In this document: positions 46,062 through 58,634 of the stretch, piece after piece
Layout: each line of letters opens with the position of its first letter
How positions within the stretch are numbered: position 1 is the first letter of the stretch
Assembly (NCBI RefSeq): GCF_000826685.1
Contig: NZ_JROO01000021.1
Location: forward strand, 53,354-117,353
Source: Streptomonospora alba
GTDB taxonomy: Bacteria; Actinomycetota; Actinomycetes; Streptosporangiales; Streptosporangiaceae
Direction of reading: 5' to 3'
DNA: 64,000 bases
The notes under the pieces: model-generated
What the model was told of the DNA's origin: nothing
The model's database searches: none
The model's input: the letters and a program-made list of their open reading frames with translations, nothing else
Program-made: the position numbers and the translations under genes

Positions 46062-46521
46062 GCGGTCCCCCTTTGCGCGGCCTCGGGGCGCCGCGGCCCC
46101 GAGCATGGGCATCTGCACCGGCTACGCGCCGCAGCGAGGCGGTGACGCATACCGCATACAGCCGACCGGCGACATGATGCCACGCACCGATCACAGAGGG
46201 AACCCGCGCAGGACGGGCGTTCAAGCGACGCGACGATTATGCGCGCCATCACGAAGTGCTCGGCGATAGCGGAGGGCGCCGGACCACACCGCCCGCGAAC
46301 CGTGCCGGAAGAAAGGGGGAGAAAGCGGAGGCGCCGTTCAATGCTCTACTCGACGCCGTCGCAACGGCCGATACCCGATTTCAGCGGGAGACGTAACGCG
46401 GGAAGTCCGCGGCGTCCGGTCGGATGCCCGTGCTTCCGAGAGGGGGTTCGATACGGCCGCGGAACCCGTAGTGCATCTGCCGGCTGTAAACACCGTGGAA
46501 GGGTTCGGGTAGACCGTGATA
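46062..46521. other. 460-bp intergenic region, no gene recognised
   Basis: The region holds the upstream sequence of the permease and then about 300 bp with lower GC than the surroundings. One open frame (46239-46550, plus) is Arg/Pro/Ser-rich with no family and no ribosome-binding site. Given the neighbouring Uma2 remnant, this is probably decayed accessory DNA. Confidence 0.4.
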
Positions 46522-46982
46522 TCAGCCGTTCGGGGGTCGATCAGCGGTAGACAGGGAGTTTCCCCAGGGCGTAAAGCTCCGGGAAACCGCGATGCCCTTC
46601 CCGGCGTTTCCCGTGGAAACCACCCCGGCGACTGATTCGACGTCCTCTACCGGCAGCTTCGCCCGGTCGTCGGAGAGTGCCCTCGATGCGGTGACCACCA
46701 GGTCGGGGATGGCGAAGTCGCCCTCCTCGACGTCCCGCGCAACCGCCACGCCACGGTCGTCGCGCAGTGGCCACCGGAGGGTTGCGCCTCCACCTGTCGC
46801 ATGACCTGATGCGCAAAGAGAACGTGCTCGGGCATGGGGACTGCGGTCACGCGGATGCGTCCTCCGAGAATCCCCGCCTTCGAGCCCTCGGGAACGTCCC
46901 TATGTGCAGCCATCGCAAACCGGGTCCGCTTCGACCTTCTGCGGACGCTCGCATATTTCACGGGCGTTCCCTTCTCCGACAT
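46522..46982 (-). pseudogene. Frameshifted Uma2-family remnant
   Basis: On the minus strand one frame reads DVPEGSKAGILGGRIRVTAV then PMPEHVLFAHQVMRQVEA, matching the N-terminal half of Uma2 proteins. About 46750-46775 the similarity moves to another frame, RWPLRDDRGVAVARDVEEGD then FAIPDLVVTASRALSDDRAK and VEDVESVAGVVSTGNAGKG, matching the second half. The conserved EIVSPSN-type block is altered (GVVSTGN) and the C-terminal Lys-Tyr helix is missing. A frameshift plus truncation, so not functional. The possible ATG is at 46982 or 46913. Confidence 0.65.
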
Positions 46983-47146
46983 GTTCACGCCGGCGAGACG
47001 GGCCGACCACCGTGGACTACGCAGGGAAACCGGCCGGATACGGCAGGATTCCGCATTCCTCCGGCGTTGTACCTGCCACCGTGCCGGCGCCCTGTCGTCC
47101 ACCTGCCGGATTCCCGGAACCCTGCGCACCCGCCCGCACGAAAACG

Positions 47147-47183
47147 CGCCCGGCCGCGACCCGGAACGGGCCGCGGCCGGGCG
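47147..47183 (-). terminator. Intrinsic terminator of metK
   Basis: CGCCCGGCCGCG (47147-47158) pairs perfectly over 12 bp with CGCGGCCGGGCG (47172-47183); the loop contains a further CCCG/CGGG pair. In the minus direction the stem is followed by CGTTTTCG, a short U run. It lies about 50 bp after the metK stop. Confidence 0.8.
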
Positions 47184-47233
47184 TGCGTCAGCGCCGGGCG
47201 CCCCGGGTCGGGACGCTCGCGCCGAATGGGAGG

Positions 47234-48427
<1,194 letters not shown>

Positions 48428-48851
48428 GTTGAGTGACTCCTTGCAGCGGCTGCTGGCTGACAGTTGTCGGCTCGGCTCGGCCATCACGGAGAGGAACGGG
48501 GGGCTCCTCCGCGAAACCGACCGACGCGGTTGGTTTCTGAGGACCACTGTAGTGGGGCGTCGCTCGGCGCGCTCGGGCGGGCTCGGCGGTTCGGCCGTTC
48601 GGCGGCGGGTGAGAAGGCGACACGGCGGCGGCGCGTCAGCGCGGAATGCCTACTCAAGCGGCAACCTGCGGAGTGTGACGCACGACACAGGAGAATTTCC
48701 GGTACCGCCCTGATCGTGCCCATGTGCAGGGAATTTCCGTAGCGTAGAGCGAAACGCGAAGCTGGACACGCAACAGCTGCGGTCGGAGGGCCGGCCCGCG
48801 CAGCGGCCCGCACACGACGGGTGCCGCCACGCTGGGTAGCCGGGATCGCTC
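48428..48851 (-). promoter_or_regulatory. metK leader and upstream region (424 bp, no gene)
   Basis: A hairpin (GAAACCGACC / GGTTGGTTTC, one G-U pair) lies at 48513-48537 in the metK leader. TACAGT at 48548-48543 could be a -10 box, though no clear -35 is present. Further upstream, GAATTTCC occurs twice in similar context (about 48693 and 48731), possibly regulator sites or part of the metK promoter region. No protein-coding frame is convincing. Confidence 0.4.
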
Positions 48852-50081
48852 CTATAAGGGGGTGCCTCCGAAGGCGGTCTGCCGCGCCACCAGGTCCCAG
48901 ACGCGGTCGGCCAGATCCTCCTTGGGGCCGTTGGGGATCTCGGTGGCCGACCCGTCGGCTCCCAGCACCACCGCCTGGTTGTCCTCGGTGCCGAAGGCCC
49001 GCCCCTCGCCCACCTGATTGACCACGAGCAGGTCGCAGCCTTTGCGCTTGAGCTTGGCGCGGCCGTTGGCCAGCACGTCGTCGGTCTCTGCGGCGAATCC
49101 CACCACCACCTGGTCGGGCCGCGTCCGCTCGGTGGCCAGCTCCAACAGGATGTCGGGGTTCTCGGCGAGCTCGACGGGCGCCGGTCCGTCCCCCGTCTTC
49201 TTGATCTTTCCGGCCGCGGTTTCGGCCGGCCGGAAGTCGGCGACGGCAGCAGCCATCACGACGGCGTCGGCGGTGCCTCTGCGAGCGAGCACGGCCTCGC
49301 GCATTTCCCGGGCCGATCCCACGGACACGACCTCGGCGCCGGCGGGCGCCGAAAGGAACACGTTGGCCGAGACGAGAGTCACTCGAGCGCCGCGTGCCAG
49401 CGCTGTGGCGGCCAGCGCATAGCCCTGGCGGCCCGAGGAGCGGTTGCCGATGAAGCGCACCGGGTCGATGGGCTCACGGGTGCCGCCCGCGGTGATCAGG
49501 ATGTGGCGCCCGGCCAGATCGGCGGGCAGGTCGCCGCGGGCGAGCACGCGCTGCGCGACGGCGAAGACGTCGTCGGGCTCGGGCAGGCGCCCCGGGCCGG
49601 TGTCGGCTCCGGTGAGCCGCCCCACGGCCGGATCGATCACCACGGCTCCGCGCGAGCGCAGCGTGGCGACGTTGGCCCGGGTGGCCGGGTGCTCCCACAT
49701 CTCGGTGTGCATGGCCGGGGCGAAGACCACCGGACAGCGCGCGGTGAGAAGCGTGTTGGTGAGCAGGTCGTCGGCCAGGCCGTTGGCGGCCTTGGCCAGC
49801 AGGTCGGCGGTCGCGGGCGCGACGAGGACGAGGTCGGCGCGGCGGCCGATGCGCACGTGCGGGACCTCGTGCACGGATTCCCACACCCCCGCGGCGACCG
49901 GGCGGCCGGAGAGGGCGGCCCAGGTGGGCTCGCCTACGAACCGCAGCGCGTCGGCGGTGGGGACGACTTGGACGCTGTGCCCGGACTCCGTCAGGCGACG
50001 CAGCAGCTCGCACACCTTGTAGGCGGCGATGCCTGCCCCCACGCCCAGGACGACCTCGGGCCGGTTATCGGTATTCACCAC
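48852..50081 (-). CDS. coaBC: Bifunctional phosphopantothenoylcysteine decarboxylase / phosphopantothenate-cysteine ligase
   Basis: CoaBC carries out two consecutive steps of coenzyme A synthesis. The N-terminal FMN-dependent CoaC half has VGAGIAAYKVCELLRRL, the catalytic-His region VHEVPHVRIG, and PAMHTEMWEHPATRAN. The C-terminal CoaB half has ITAGGTREPIDPVRFIGNRS, followed by SGRQGYALA, and MAAAVADFRP, AGKIKK and NPDILLELA. 409 residues. The GTG start at 50081 (a second GTG follows) has no obvious Shine-Dalgarno sequence. It follows rpoZ by 106 bp on the same strand. Confidence 0.96.
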   Translation of the reverse strand: MVNTDNRPEVVLGVGAGIAAYKVCELLRRLTESGHSVQVVPTADALRFVGEPTWAALSGRPVAAGVWESVHEVPHVRIGRRADLVLVAPATADLLAKAANGLADDLLTNTLLTARCPVVFAPAMHTEMWEHPATRANVATLRSRGAVVIDPAVGRLTGADTGPGRLPEPDDVFAVAQRVLARGDLPADLAGRHILITAGGTREPIDPVRFIGNRSSGRQGYALAATALARGARVTLVSANVFLSAPAGAEVVSVGSAREMREAVLARRGTADAVVMAAAVADFRPAETAAGKIKKTGDGPAPVELAENPDILLELATERTRPDQVVVGFAAETDDVLANGRAKLKRKGCDLLVVNQVGEGRAFGTEDNQAVVLGADGSATEIPNGPKEDLADRVWDLVARQTAFGGTPL

Positions 50082-50187
50082 TAGATCTCAGCAGATGCCG
50101 CCGCCTCATGTGCGCGGCGCCCCGGCCGGACGGTGTTCCGCGGGCCGCCGGCACGGCGGCCCGCGGTGGAACACGCCCGGGACGGGC

Positions 50188-50454
50188 TCAGGCGCCCTCG
50201 TAGGGCTCGGCGGTGAGCAGTCCGCCCTTGACCTCGCGCAGCGCGATGGACAGGGCCTTCTCCTGGACCTGGGTCTCGACGAGCGGGCCGACGTACTCCA
50301 GCAGGCCCTCGCCCAGCTGGGCGTAGTAGGCGTTGATCTGCCGGGCGCGCTTGGCGCTCATGGCGACCAGGCTGTACTTGCTGTCGACGCATTCGAGGAG
50401 GTCGTCGAGCGGCGGGTTGGTGATGCCTTCGGCGACGGGCTCGGTGCCTGCCAC
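50188..50454 (-). CDS. rpoZ: RNA polymerase omega subunit
   Basis: Omega assists RNA polymerase assembly by binding the beta' C-terminus. The 88-residue product has [20 protein letters not shown] and [13 protein letters not shown], the conserved omega core, and [10 protein letters not shown] near the end. GTG 50454 has AGGGGGAC a few bases upstream. The order gmk-rpoZ-coaBC-metK is the standard bacterial one. Confidence 0.97.
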   Translation of the reverse strand: MAGTEPVAEGITNPPLDDLLECVDSKYSLVAMSAKRARQINAYYAQLGEGLLEYVGPLVETQVQEKALSIALREVKGGLLTAEPYEGA

Positions 50455-50597
50455 GTGCGTCCCCCTGGACGGTCGGACGGCCCCTGCGGGGCCTGCGGAC
50501 TCTGATTCTGCTGACAGGATAGTCGACCCGATCCCCCGCTCCGGCCGTGGCGGCGCGGCGATGTGGATACGGCTGGGATTTCACGGCCGAGCGCCTC

Positions 50598-51224
50598 CTA
50601 GGAGGACTCGGGCGTTCCCTCGTCGCAGAGGCCGATCAGGGCCAGCAGCCGCTCGCGTACCTCGTCCACGGAGGTGTTGACGAGAGTGGTGTCGAACTCC
50701 TTCTCCGCGATGAGCTCGACGCGCGCGGTGTCCAGGCGGCGCTGGATCACCTCGGGAGGTTCGGTGCCGCGCCCGGTGAGCCGACGCACCAGCTCCTCCC
50801 AGGAGGGCGGGGTCAGAAACACCTGCAGCGCCTCGGGCATCGTCTCGCGCACCTGGCGGGCCCCTTGCAGGTCGATCTCCAGCAGCACCGGCTGCCCGCT
50901 GCGCAGGCGCTCCTCGACGGGGGCGCGGGGAGTGCCGTAGCGGTTGCCCGCGAACTGGGCCCACTCCAGCAGCTCGCCCCGGGCGATCATGCCGTCGAAG
51001 CCCGCATCGTCGGTGAAGCGGTACTCCACGCCGTCGGTCTCGCCCGGCCGCGGGGCGCGGGTGGTCACCGACACCGAAAGCCACACCTCGGGATGCTGGG
51101 CACGGATCTCGCGCACGACGGTGCTCTTGCCGACCCCGGAGGGTCCGGACAGGACGGTCAGCCGCTGCGCCGGGCCGGAGCACCGGCCTCCTGCGGTGGA
51201 GGCGGAGGCGGAGTCGTTGGACAC
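50598..51224 (-). CDS. gmk: Guanylate kinase
   Basis: Gmk phosphorylates GMP to GDP. The P-loop GPSGVGKST is at residues 27-35, followed by [20 protein letters not shown] (GMP binding), [19 protein letters not shown] and [14 protein letters not shown] start at GTG 51224, giving 208 residues, the usual length with a short N-terminal extension; the ribosome-binding site is weak and an upstream start cannot be excluded. It lies between mihF and rpoZ. A perfect hairpin stands 27 bp upstream of the start. Confidence 0.95.
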   Translation of the reverse strand: MSNDSASASTAGGRCSGPAQRLTVLSGPSGVGKSTVVREIRAQHPEVWLSVSVTTRAPRPGETDGVEYRFTDDAGFDGMIARGELLEWAQFAGNRYGTPRAPVEERLRSGQPVLLEIDLQGARQVRETMPEALQVFLTPPSWEELVRRLTGRGTEPPEVIQRRLDTARVELIAEKEFDTTLVNTSVDEVRERLLALIGLCDEGTPESS

Positions 51225-51250
51225 GTGCGGATCTAACTCTCGAGGAAAGG

Positions 51251-51271
51251 GCCGGCCGCGCGGCGGCCGGC
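51251..51271 (-). terminator. Perfect hairpin in the gmk leader
   Basis: GCCGGCCGC (51251-51259) and GCGGCCGGC (51263-51271) form a 9-bp stem with a 3-base loop. In the minus direction it is followed by CCTTTCCTC. It could end transcripts from mihF or attenuate gmk; its U run is poor. Confidence 0.5.
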
Positions 51272-51395
51272 GGTGCCCCCAGCGGGGAGGCGGCGGATTC
51301 GGCACTCTCGCCGCAGGCCACCGCGACCGGACCGCCCCGCTCACCCGGCTGCGGGTGCTGGAGCTCGATCCTGCGGCGCCGCCGACGATTGCTCA

Positions 51396-51401
51396 TTTAT
51401 A
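51396..51401 (-). promoter_or_regulatory. Candidate gmk -10 box in the mihF-gmk spacer
   Basis: The 378-bp spacer contains one AT-rich island, and on the minus strand it reads TATAAA (51401-51396). No good -35 was found at 16-18 bp. The rest of the spacer shows no gene. Confidence 0.4.
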
Positions 51402-51602
51402 TCACCGCACCGCGCGGGAGCCGTCCGCTGCGCTGGTGCGACGGGCGCCGCTCGCGGCGCGTACGGCGCTCGGGAGCCGCGACGCCGCCGGTGCCGGCCT
51501 CCGCGGGGCTGCGGAGGGCACGGCACCGGCGGTCGCGCTGGGCCGACCGCTGTCGGGCGGGCGGCCCCAAGCCGTGAAAAACGGCACATCCGCCTTCGCG
51601 CG

Positions 51603-51923
51603 CTACTCGGCTCCGCCGAATTCACGCTCCAGCGCCGAGCGCTGGTTGGCGCCCAGCCCTCGGACTCGGCGGGACTCGGCGATGTTCAACCGCTCCATGA
51701 TCTGCTTGGCGCGGACTTTGCCGACGCCGGGCAGGGATTCCAACAGAGCCGAGACCTTCATCTTGCCGATGACGTCGTCGGTCTGCCCGTCGGAGAGGAC
51801 CTCGGACAGCGAGACGCCGCCGTGCTTCAGGCGGTTCTTGACTTCTGCGCGCTCTTTTCTGGCCTTCGCGGCTTTCTCCAGAGCCGCGGCGCGCTGTTCG
51901 GGTGTGAGGGGAGGAAGGGCCAC
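51603..51923 (-). CDS. mihF: Actinobacterial integration host factor (mIHF/sIHF)
   Basis: A small nucleoid-associated protein found only in actinobacteria; it bends DNA, influences supercoiling and is unrelated to E. coli IHF. The 106 residues contain the conserved ALPPLTPEQRAAALEKAAKA, the helix-two-turn-helix GKMKVSALLESLPGVGKVRA and RLNIAESRRVRGLGANQR. The C-terminus is the typical RSALEREF. GTG 51923 has GAGGTGA upstream. It lies between pyrF and gmk, the standard place, with a long AT-rich upstream region that suggests strong, independently regulated expression. Confidence 0.96.
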   Translation of the reverse strand: MALPPLTPEQRAAALEKAAKARKERAEVKNRLKHGGVSLSEVLSDGQTDDVIGKMKVSALLESLPGVGKVRAKQIMERLNIAESRRVRGLGANQRSALEREFGGAE

Positions 51924-51984
51924 GCCGGGTCACCTCGGTTTTCTCTCGTTTGTAGAGGGCGGACGCCTGCGCAAGTTAGTAGGT

Positions 51985-52085
51985 TCTGCCCCTGTTCGGC
52001 AACGCAAAGTTGCCTTTCAAGCGCCATTTCATCAAAGTAATTACTCTATGTAATGGATTGATTGCAAAGAGGCACGAAAATCAGG
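51985..52085 (-). promoter_or_regulatory. AT-rich upstream region of mihF
   Basis: About 100 bp of AT-rich DNA in a very GC-rich setting lies 60-160 bp upstream of the mihF start. It includes a GTAATTAC palindrome, runs such as ATTGATTGCAAAG and a GGCAAC/GTTGCC inverted repeat with a 5-base centre (51998-52014). On the minus strand TTGCCG and TACTAA are 15 bp apart and might be the promoter. The remaining spacer to pyrF has no gene. Confidence 0.5.
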
Positions 52086-52250
52086 ACTTTCGGCCCGGTT
52101 GAAGTCCGGTCCAACCGTACCCCGACCGGGCCGCCCTGCGGACCGCGCAGGTCATGGCCGCCGCGCCTGCGCTGAGTTTCGGTCCTGAGTTTTCCCCTGT
52201 GATGGGGTGACCGCAACCGGTCACATTGTCGGCCTCTGTGCGGCGCGTGG

Positions 52251-52952
52251 TCACGCCGAGGTCGCCTCCACCCGCCGCAGGGCGGCCGCGATCGAGGCCG
52301 CCGCGGCACCCGGGTCGGAGGCCCTGGTGATCGGCCGGCCGATCACCAGCAGGTCGGCGCCGGCCTCGTAGGCCGCCTCGGGCGTGGCCACGCGAGCCTG
52401 GTCGCCGTGATCGGAGCCCAGCGGCCGCACCCCCGGAGTGATCAGGGTCACGTCGGGGCCGACCTCGGCGCGCAGCGAAGCCACCTCCTGCGGCGAGCAC
52501 ACCAGCGCCGCGGCGCCGGACTCCACCGCCATCACCGCCAGGCGCCGCGTCGCCTCGCTCACCGGGCCGCTCATCCCGATGTCGTCCAGGGACGCGTCGT
52601 CCAGGGACGTAAGGATCGTCACAGCGGCGATCGAGGTCTGGGGGGCCGCCTCGACCGCAGCGCGGACCATCTCACGCCCCCCGGCCGCGTGCACGGTCAG
52701 GATGGAGGGCTTGAACCGCGCGAGGTTGCGCACCGACCCCGCCACGGTGGCCGGGATGTCGTGCAGCTTGAGGTCGAGGAAGACCGAGGTCTTGTTCCCG
52801 CCGCGCAGGGTGCCCACTACCTCGGGGCCGTAGCGCAGATACAGCTCCAGCCCCACCTTCACGGTGCTGACGTGGGGAGAGACCTCGGAGGCCCAACGTG
52901 CGGCGGTCTCGATGTCGGGTGCGTCGATAGCGACGGCGATGGGCGCTGCCAC
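52251..52952 (-). CDS. pyrF: Orotidine 5'-phosphate decarboxylase, type 1
   Basis: PyrF decarboxylates OMP to UMP, the last step of de novo UMP synthesis. The catalytic signature is FLDLKLHDIPATV, with AVAIDAPD at the N-terminus, and TPGVRPLGSDHGDQARV and LLVIGRPITRASDP in the phosphate-binding part; these define the short type 1 enzyme. From GTG 52952 (AAGGAGATCCACC upstream) the product has 233 residues. The frame continues far upstream through the intergenic repeats without conservation. It is separated from pyrD by 385 bp, so it may have its own promoter. Confidence 0.96.
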   Translation of the reverse strand: MAAPIAVAIDAPDIETAARWASEVSPHVSTVKVGLELYLRYGPEVVGTLRGGNKTSVFLDLKLHDIPATVAGSVRNLARFKPSILTVHAAGGREMVRAAVEAAPQTSIAAVTILTSLDDASLDDIGMSGPVSEATRRLAVMAVESGAAALVCSPQEVASLRAEVGPDVTLITPGVRPLGSDHGDQARVATPEAAYEAGADLLVIGRPITRASDPGAAAASIAAALRRVEATSA

Positions 52953-53007
52953 GGTGGATCTCCTTCGGCTCAGTGGGGTGGGCAGGACGTTTCCGGTGGT
53001 TCTACCG

Positions 53008-53031
53008 GGTGCGGGCGCCTGTGCCCGCACC
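53008..53031 (-). terminator. Hairpin upstream of pyrF
   Basis: GGTGCGGGC (53008-53016) and GCCCGCACC (53023-53031) form a perfect 9-bp stem with a 6-base loop, 56 bp upstream of the pyrF start. There is no U run. It may be an attenuator or a partial terminator in the pyrD-pyrF spacer. Confidence 0.45.
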
Positions 53032-53124
53032 CCGTGTCGAGGCGGGCGGACCGTTCGGCTGATCAGCGACGGCGCGCTGTCCCGAGCGGTTCCCCAGTAC
53101 GCCCGGTTCATGCATTCCAGACGA

Positions 53125-53218
53125 CACGCGGCGCGCAGCGCCTCCTCTCGGGACGGTGGCGTGCGACCTACAGGCACGCGGCGCGTGGCGCCTCCTCTCG
53201 GGGCGGTGGTGGGCGACG
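53125..53218. repeat. Tandem 50-bp repeat in the pyrD-pyrF spacer
   Basis: Two copies (53125-53168 and 53175-53218) are identical at 38 of 44 positions and are offset by exactly 50 bp; both contain GCGCCTCCTCTCGGG or a one-base variant. Nothing else in the 385-bp spacer looks like a gene. Function unknown; a repeated protein-binding or RNA element is possible. Confidence 0.8.
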
Positions 53219-53337
53219 GGCGGGCCTGCGCGTCGGCGCCGCTGAGGCGCCCGCAGCGCCGTTTTCCGCGCCCGAGGGTAGTCCGGAGTGTGCCCGGAGA
53301 AATCGGGCGTCGAGAGACGATCTGAGCGATTCGGTGG

Positions 53338-54285
53338 TCATCGTCCCACCACGGCTCCCGTCGGGCGGTGTGCGGCTCCGACGACGTCGCCGACCCGGTC
53401 CACACCGCGCTCCTCCAGCAGCTCCTGCAGCTCGCGCAGGATGCGCACGCACGCCGAGGGGTCGGCGAAGTTCACCGTGCCCACCGCCACCGCCGAGGCG
53501 CCCGCGGCCAGGAACTCCAGCGCATCGGCGCCGGTCTGCACACCGCCCATCCCGATCACGGGCACCTCCGGCAGCGCCTCGCGGGTGCGGTAGACGCAGC
53601 CCACCGCGATCGGGCGGATCGCCGGGCCCGAGACCCCGCCGACGCCGCCGGCCAGCGCGGGCCGCAGCGTGACCGGATCGACGGCCATGCCCCGCAGGCA
53701 GTTGACCATGCTCAACCCGTCGGCGCCCGCCTCCACGCAGGCGCCGGCCAAGTCCACCGGGTCGGGCGCGTCGGCGGCCAGCTTGGCGAAGACGGGGACG
53801 CCGTCCTCGGCCGCGCCGCGCACGGCGCGCACGACGCGGGCGGCCTCGGCCGGGACGTCGGCGAAATCGCGCCCCTGGCCCGCGGAGTTGGGGCAGGAGA
53901 GGTTGACCTCGATCATCGCCACGCCCGCCGAGGCGGGCAGCCGCCGGGCCAACTCGGCGTACTCCTCGGGGCCGGAGCCGGCCACCGAGACCACGGCGGT
54001 ACCGCCGCGCGACCGCAGCCAGGGCAGGTCGCGCTGGAGGAACACCTCGATACCGGGCCCCTGCAGGCCGACCGAGCTGACCATGCCCGAGGGGGTCTCG
54101 GCCATGCGCGGCGCGGGCCGCCCGGCACGGGGCTCCAGCATCACCGACTTGGTCGCGATGGCGCCCAGGCGCGCGATGTCGAAGAAGCGGGCCAGCTCGC
54201 GCCCGGTGCCGGCGCATCCGGCCGCCGCCATGACCGGGTTGGCCAGCTCCAGCCCGGCCAGTCGGGTACGCATGTCGGGATTCAC
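53338..54285 (-). CDS. pyrD: Dihydroorotate dehydrogenase, class 1B catalytic subunit
   Basis: PyrD oxidises dihydroorotate to orotate with FMN. EVNLSCPN carries the active-site cysteine of class 1 enzymes, and KSVMLEPRAGRPAPRMAETP, ISMVN-like LSMVNCLRGMAVDP and IGMGGVQTGADALEFLAAGA are typical of class 1B. The start is GTG 54285, three bases after the pyrK stop and with GGGAGG about ten bases upstream; 315 residues. It works with the PyrK electron-transfer subunit encoded directly upstream, so NAD is the expected acceptor. Confidence 0.95.
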   Translation of the reverse strand: MNPDMRTRLAGLELANPVMAAAGCAGTGRELARFFDIARLGAIATKSVMLEPRAGRPAPRMAETPSGMVSSVGLQGPGIEVFLQRDLPWLRSRGGTAVVSVAGSGPEEYAELARRLPASAGVAMIEVNLSCPNSAGQGRDFADVPAEAARVVRAVRGAAEDGVPVFAKLAADAPDPVDLAGACVEAGADGLSMVNCLRGMAVDPVTLRPALAGGVGGVSGPAIRPIAVGCVYRTREALPEVPVIGMGGVQTGADALEFLAAGASAVAVGTVNFADPSACVRILRELQELLEERGVDRVGDVVGAAHRPTGAVVGR

Positions 54286-54287
54286 GC

Positions 54288-55193
54288 TCAACCGGCCTCC
54301 CGCTCGGGGGCGCCCTCCGCGCCCGGCTCGTCGGACCACGCCTTCCAGCCGGGCGCGCCCAGCGCGTCGAAGGGGATCGTGCCCACGTCGTCGAAGCGGA
54401 CCCGCTCGCCGCGGAAGACGGGGCCGTCCACGCAGGCGCGCGCCATGCGGGTGAAGCCGTCCTCGCCCACCACCGGGACGACGCAGCTCATGCACAGGCC
54501 GGTGCCGCAGGCCATCGCCTCCTCCACCGCCACCTGGGCGGGCAGTTCCAGGCGCGCGGCAGCGGCGGCGACCCGGCCCAGCATCGCCATGGGCCCGCAC
54601 GCGTAGACGACGTCGGCACGCGCGTCGGCCGTGACCCGCTCCAGGGCGTCGGTGACGCGCCCGCGCACCCCGAACGAGCCGTCGTCGGTGGTGAAGGTCG
54701 CGGTCTCGGCGATGCGGCGGGCGCTGATCGCGCTGAAGACCCGGTCGGCCGAGGAGGCGCCGAGCACGAAGTCCACCCGGCAGCCCCGCCGCCGGAGCGC
54801 GTGCGCCAGCGGGAACAGCGGGGCCGCGCCCGACCCGCCGCCCACGAGCACGCAGTTGACGGGGTCGCGCGGCAGCGGGAAGGGGCGGCCCAGCGGTCCC
54901 ACGACGTCGAGCAGATCGCGCGAGCGCCGCTCGGCCAGCCACGCGGTTCCGGGACCGCGCACGGCGAAGAGGAACTCCACCGTGCCGCCGTAGTCGGGCT
55001 TGACGTCGTGGATGGCGAAGGGGCGGCGCAGCAGCATGCTGGAGTGCTCGCCGCCCACTCCCACCGACAGGAACTGGCCCGAGCGGAACCGCTCGGCGAT
55101 CTGCGGCGCCACGACCGTGATGGCGTGGTAGGCGTCGACCCGGCGCACGGTCAGCACAGGACTGCGTGTCTGGACCGGCCCGTTGTCACTCAC
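54288..55193 (-). CDS. pyrK: Dihydroorotate dehydrogenase electron transfer subunit
   Basis: PyrK carries FAD and a [2Fe-2S] cluster and passes electrons from PyrD to NAD. It has the FAD-binding SMLLRRPFAIHDV, the NAD-site LVGGGSGAAPLFPLAHALRR, YACGPMAMLG, and cluster cysteines in EEAMACGTGLCMSCVVPV with a fourth in ARACVDGPVF. From GTG 55193 the product is 301 residues; the ribosome-binding site is weak (GCAGCGCGA). It lies 127 bp after carB and immediately before pyrD. Confidence 0.95.
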   Translation of the reverse strand: MSDNGPVQTRSPVLTVRRVDAYHAITVVAPQIAERFRSGQFLSVGVGGEHSSMLLRRPFAIHDVKPDYGGTVEFLFAVRGPGTAWLAERRSRDLLDVVGPLGRPFPLPRDPVNCVLVGGGSGAAPLFPLAHALRRRGCRVDFVLGASSADRVFSAISARRIAETATFTTDDGSFGVRGRVTDALERVTADARADVVYACGPMAMLGRVAAAAARLELPAQVAVEEAMACGTGLCMSCVVPVVGEDGFTRMARACVDGPVFRGERVRFDDVGTIPFDALGAPGWKAWSDEPGAEGAPEREAG

Positions 55194-55320
55194 TCGCGCT
55201 GCCCCCGCCTCGATCCGCTCGGCGGCGCGGCCTGGTGCCCCGCGCCGCCCGGCCCCTACCGGCCGCCCCTGTGGCGGCCTTGTGCTGCCCGGCCGCCTCG
55301 GCGCCCCCTCACGCGGATGC

Positions 55321-58620
<3,300 letters not shown>

Positions 58621-58634
58621 GTGTGTCCCCTGGC

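Noticed and set aside
46239..46550. 103-codon plus-strand frame beside the Uma2 remnant
   Set aside because: No ribosome-binding site, no family and Arg/Ser/Pro-rich noise composition.
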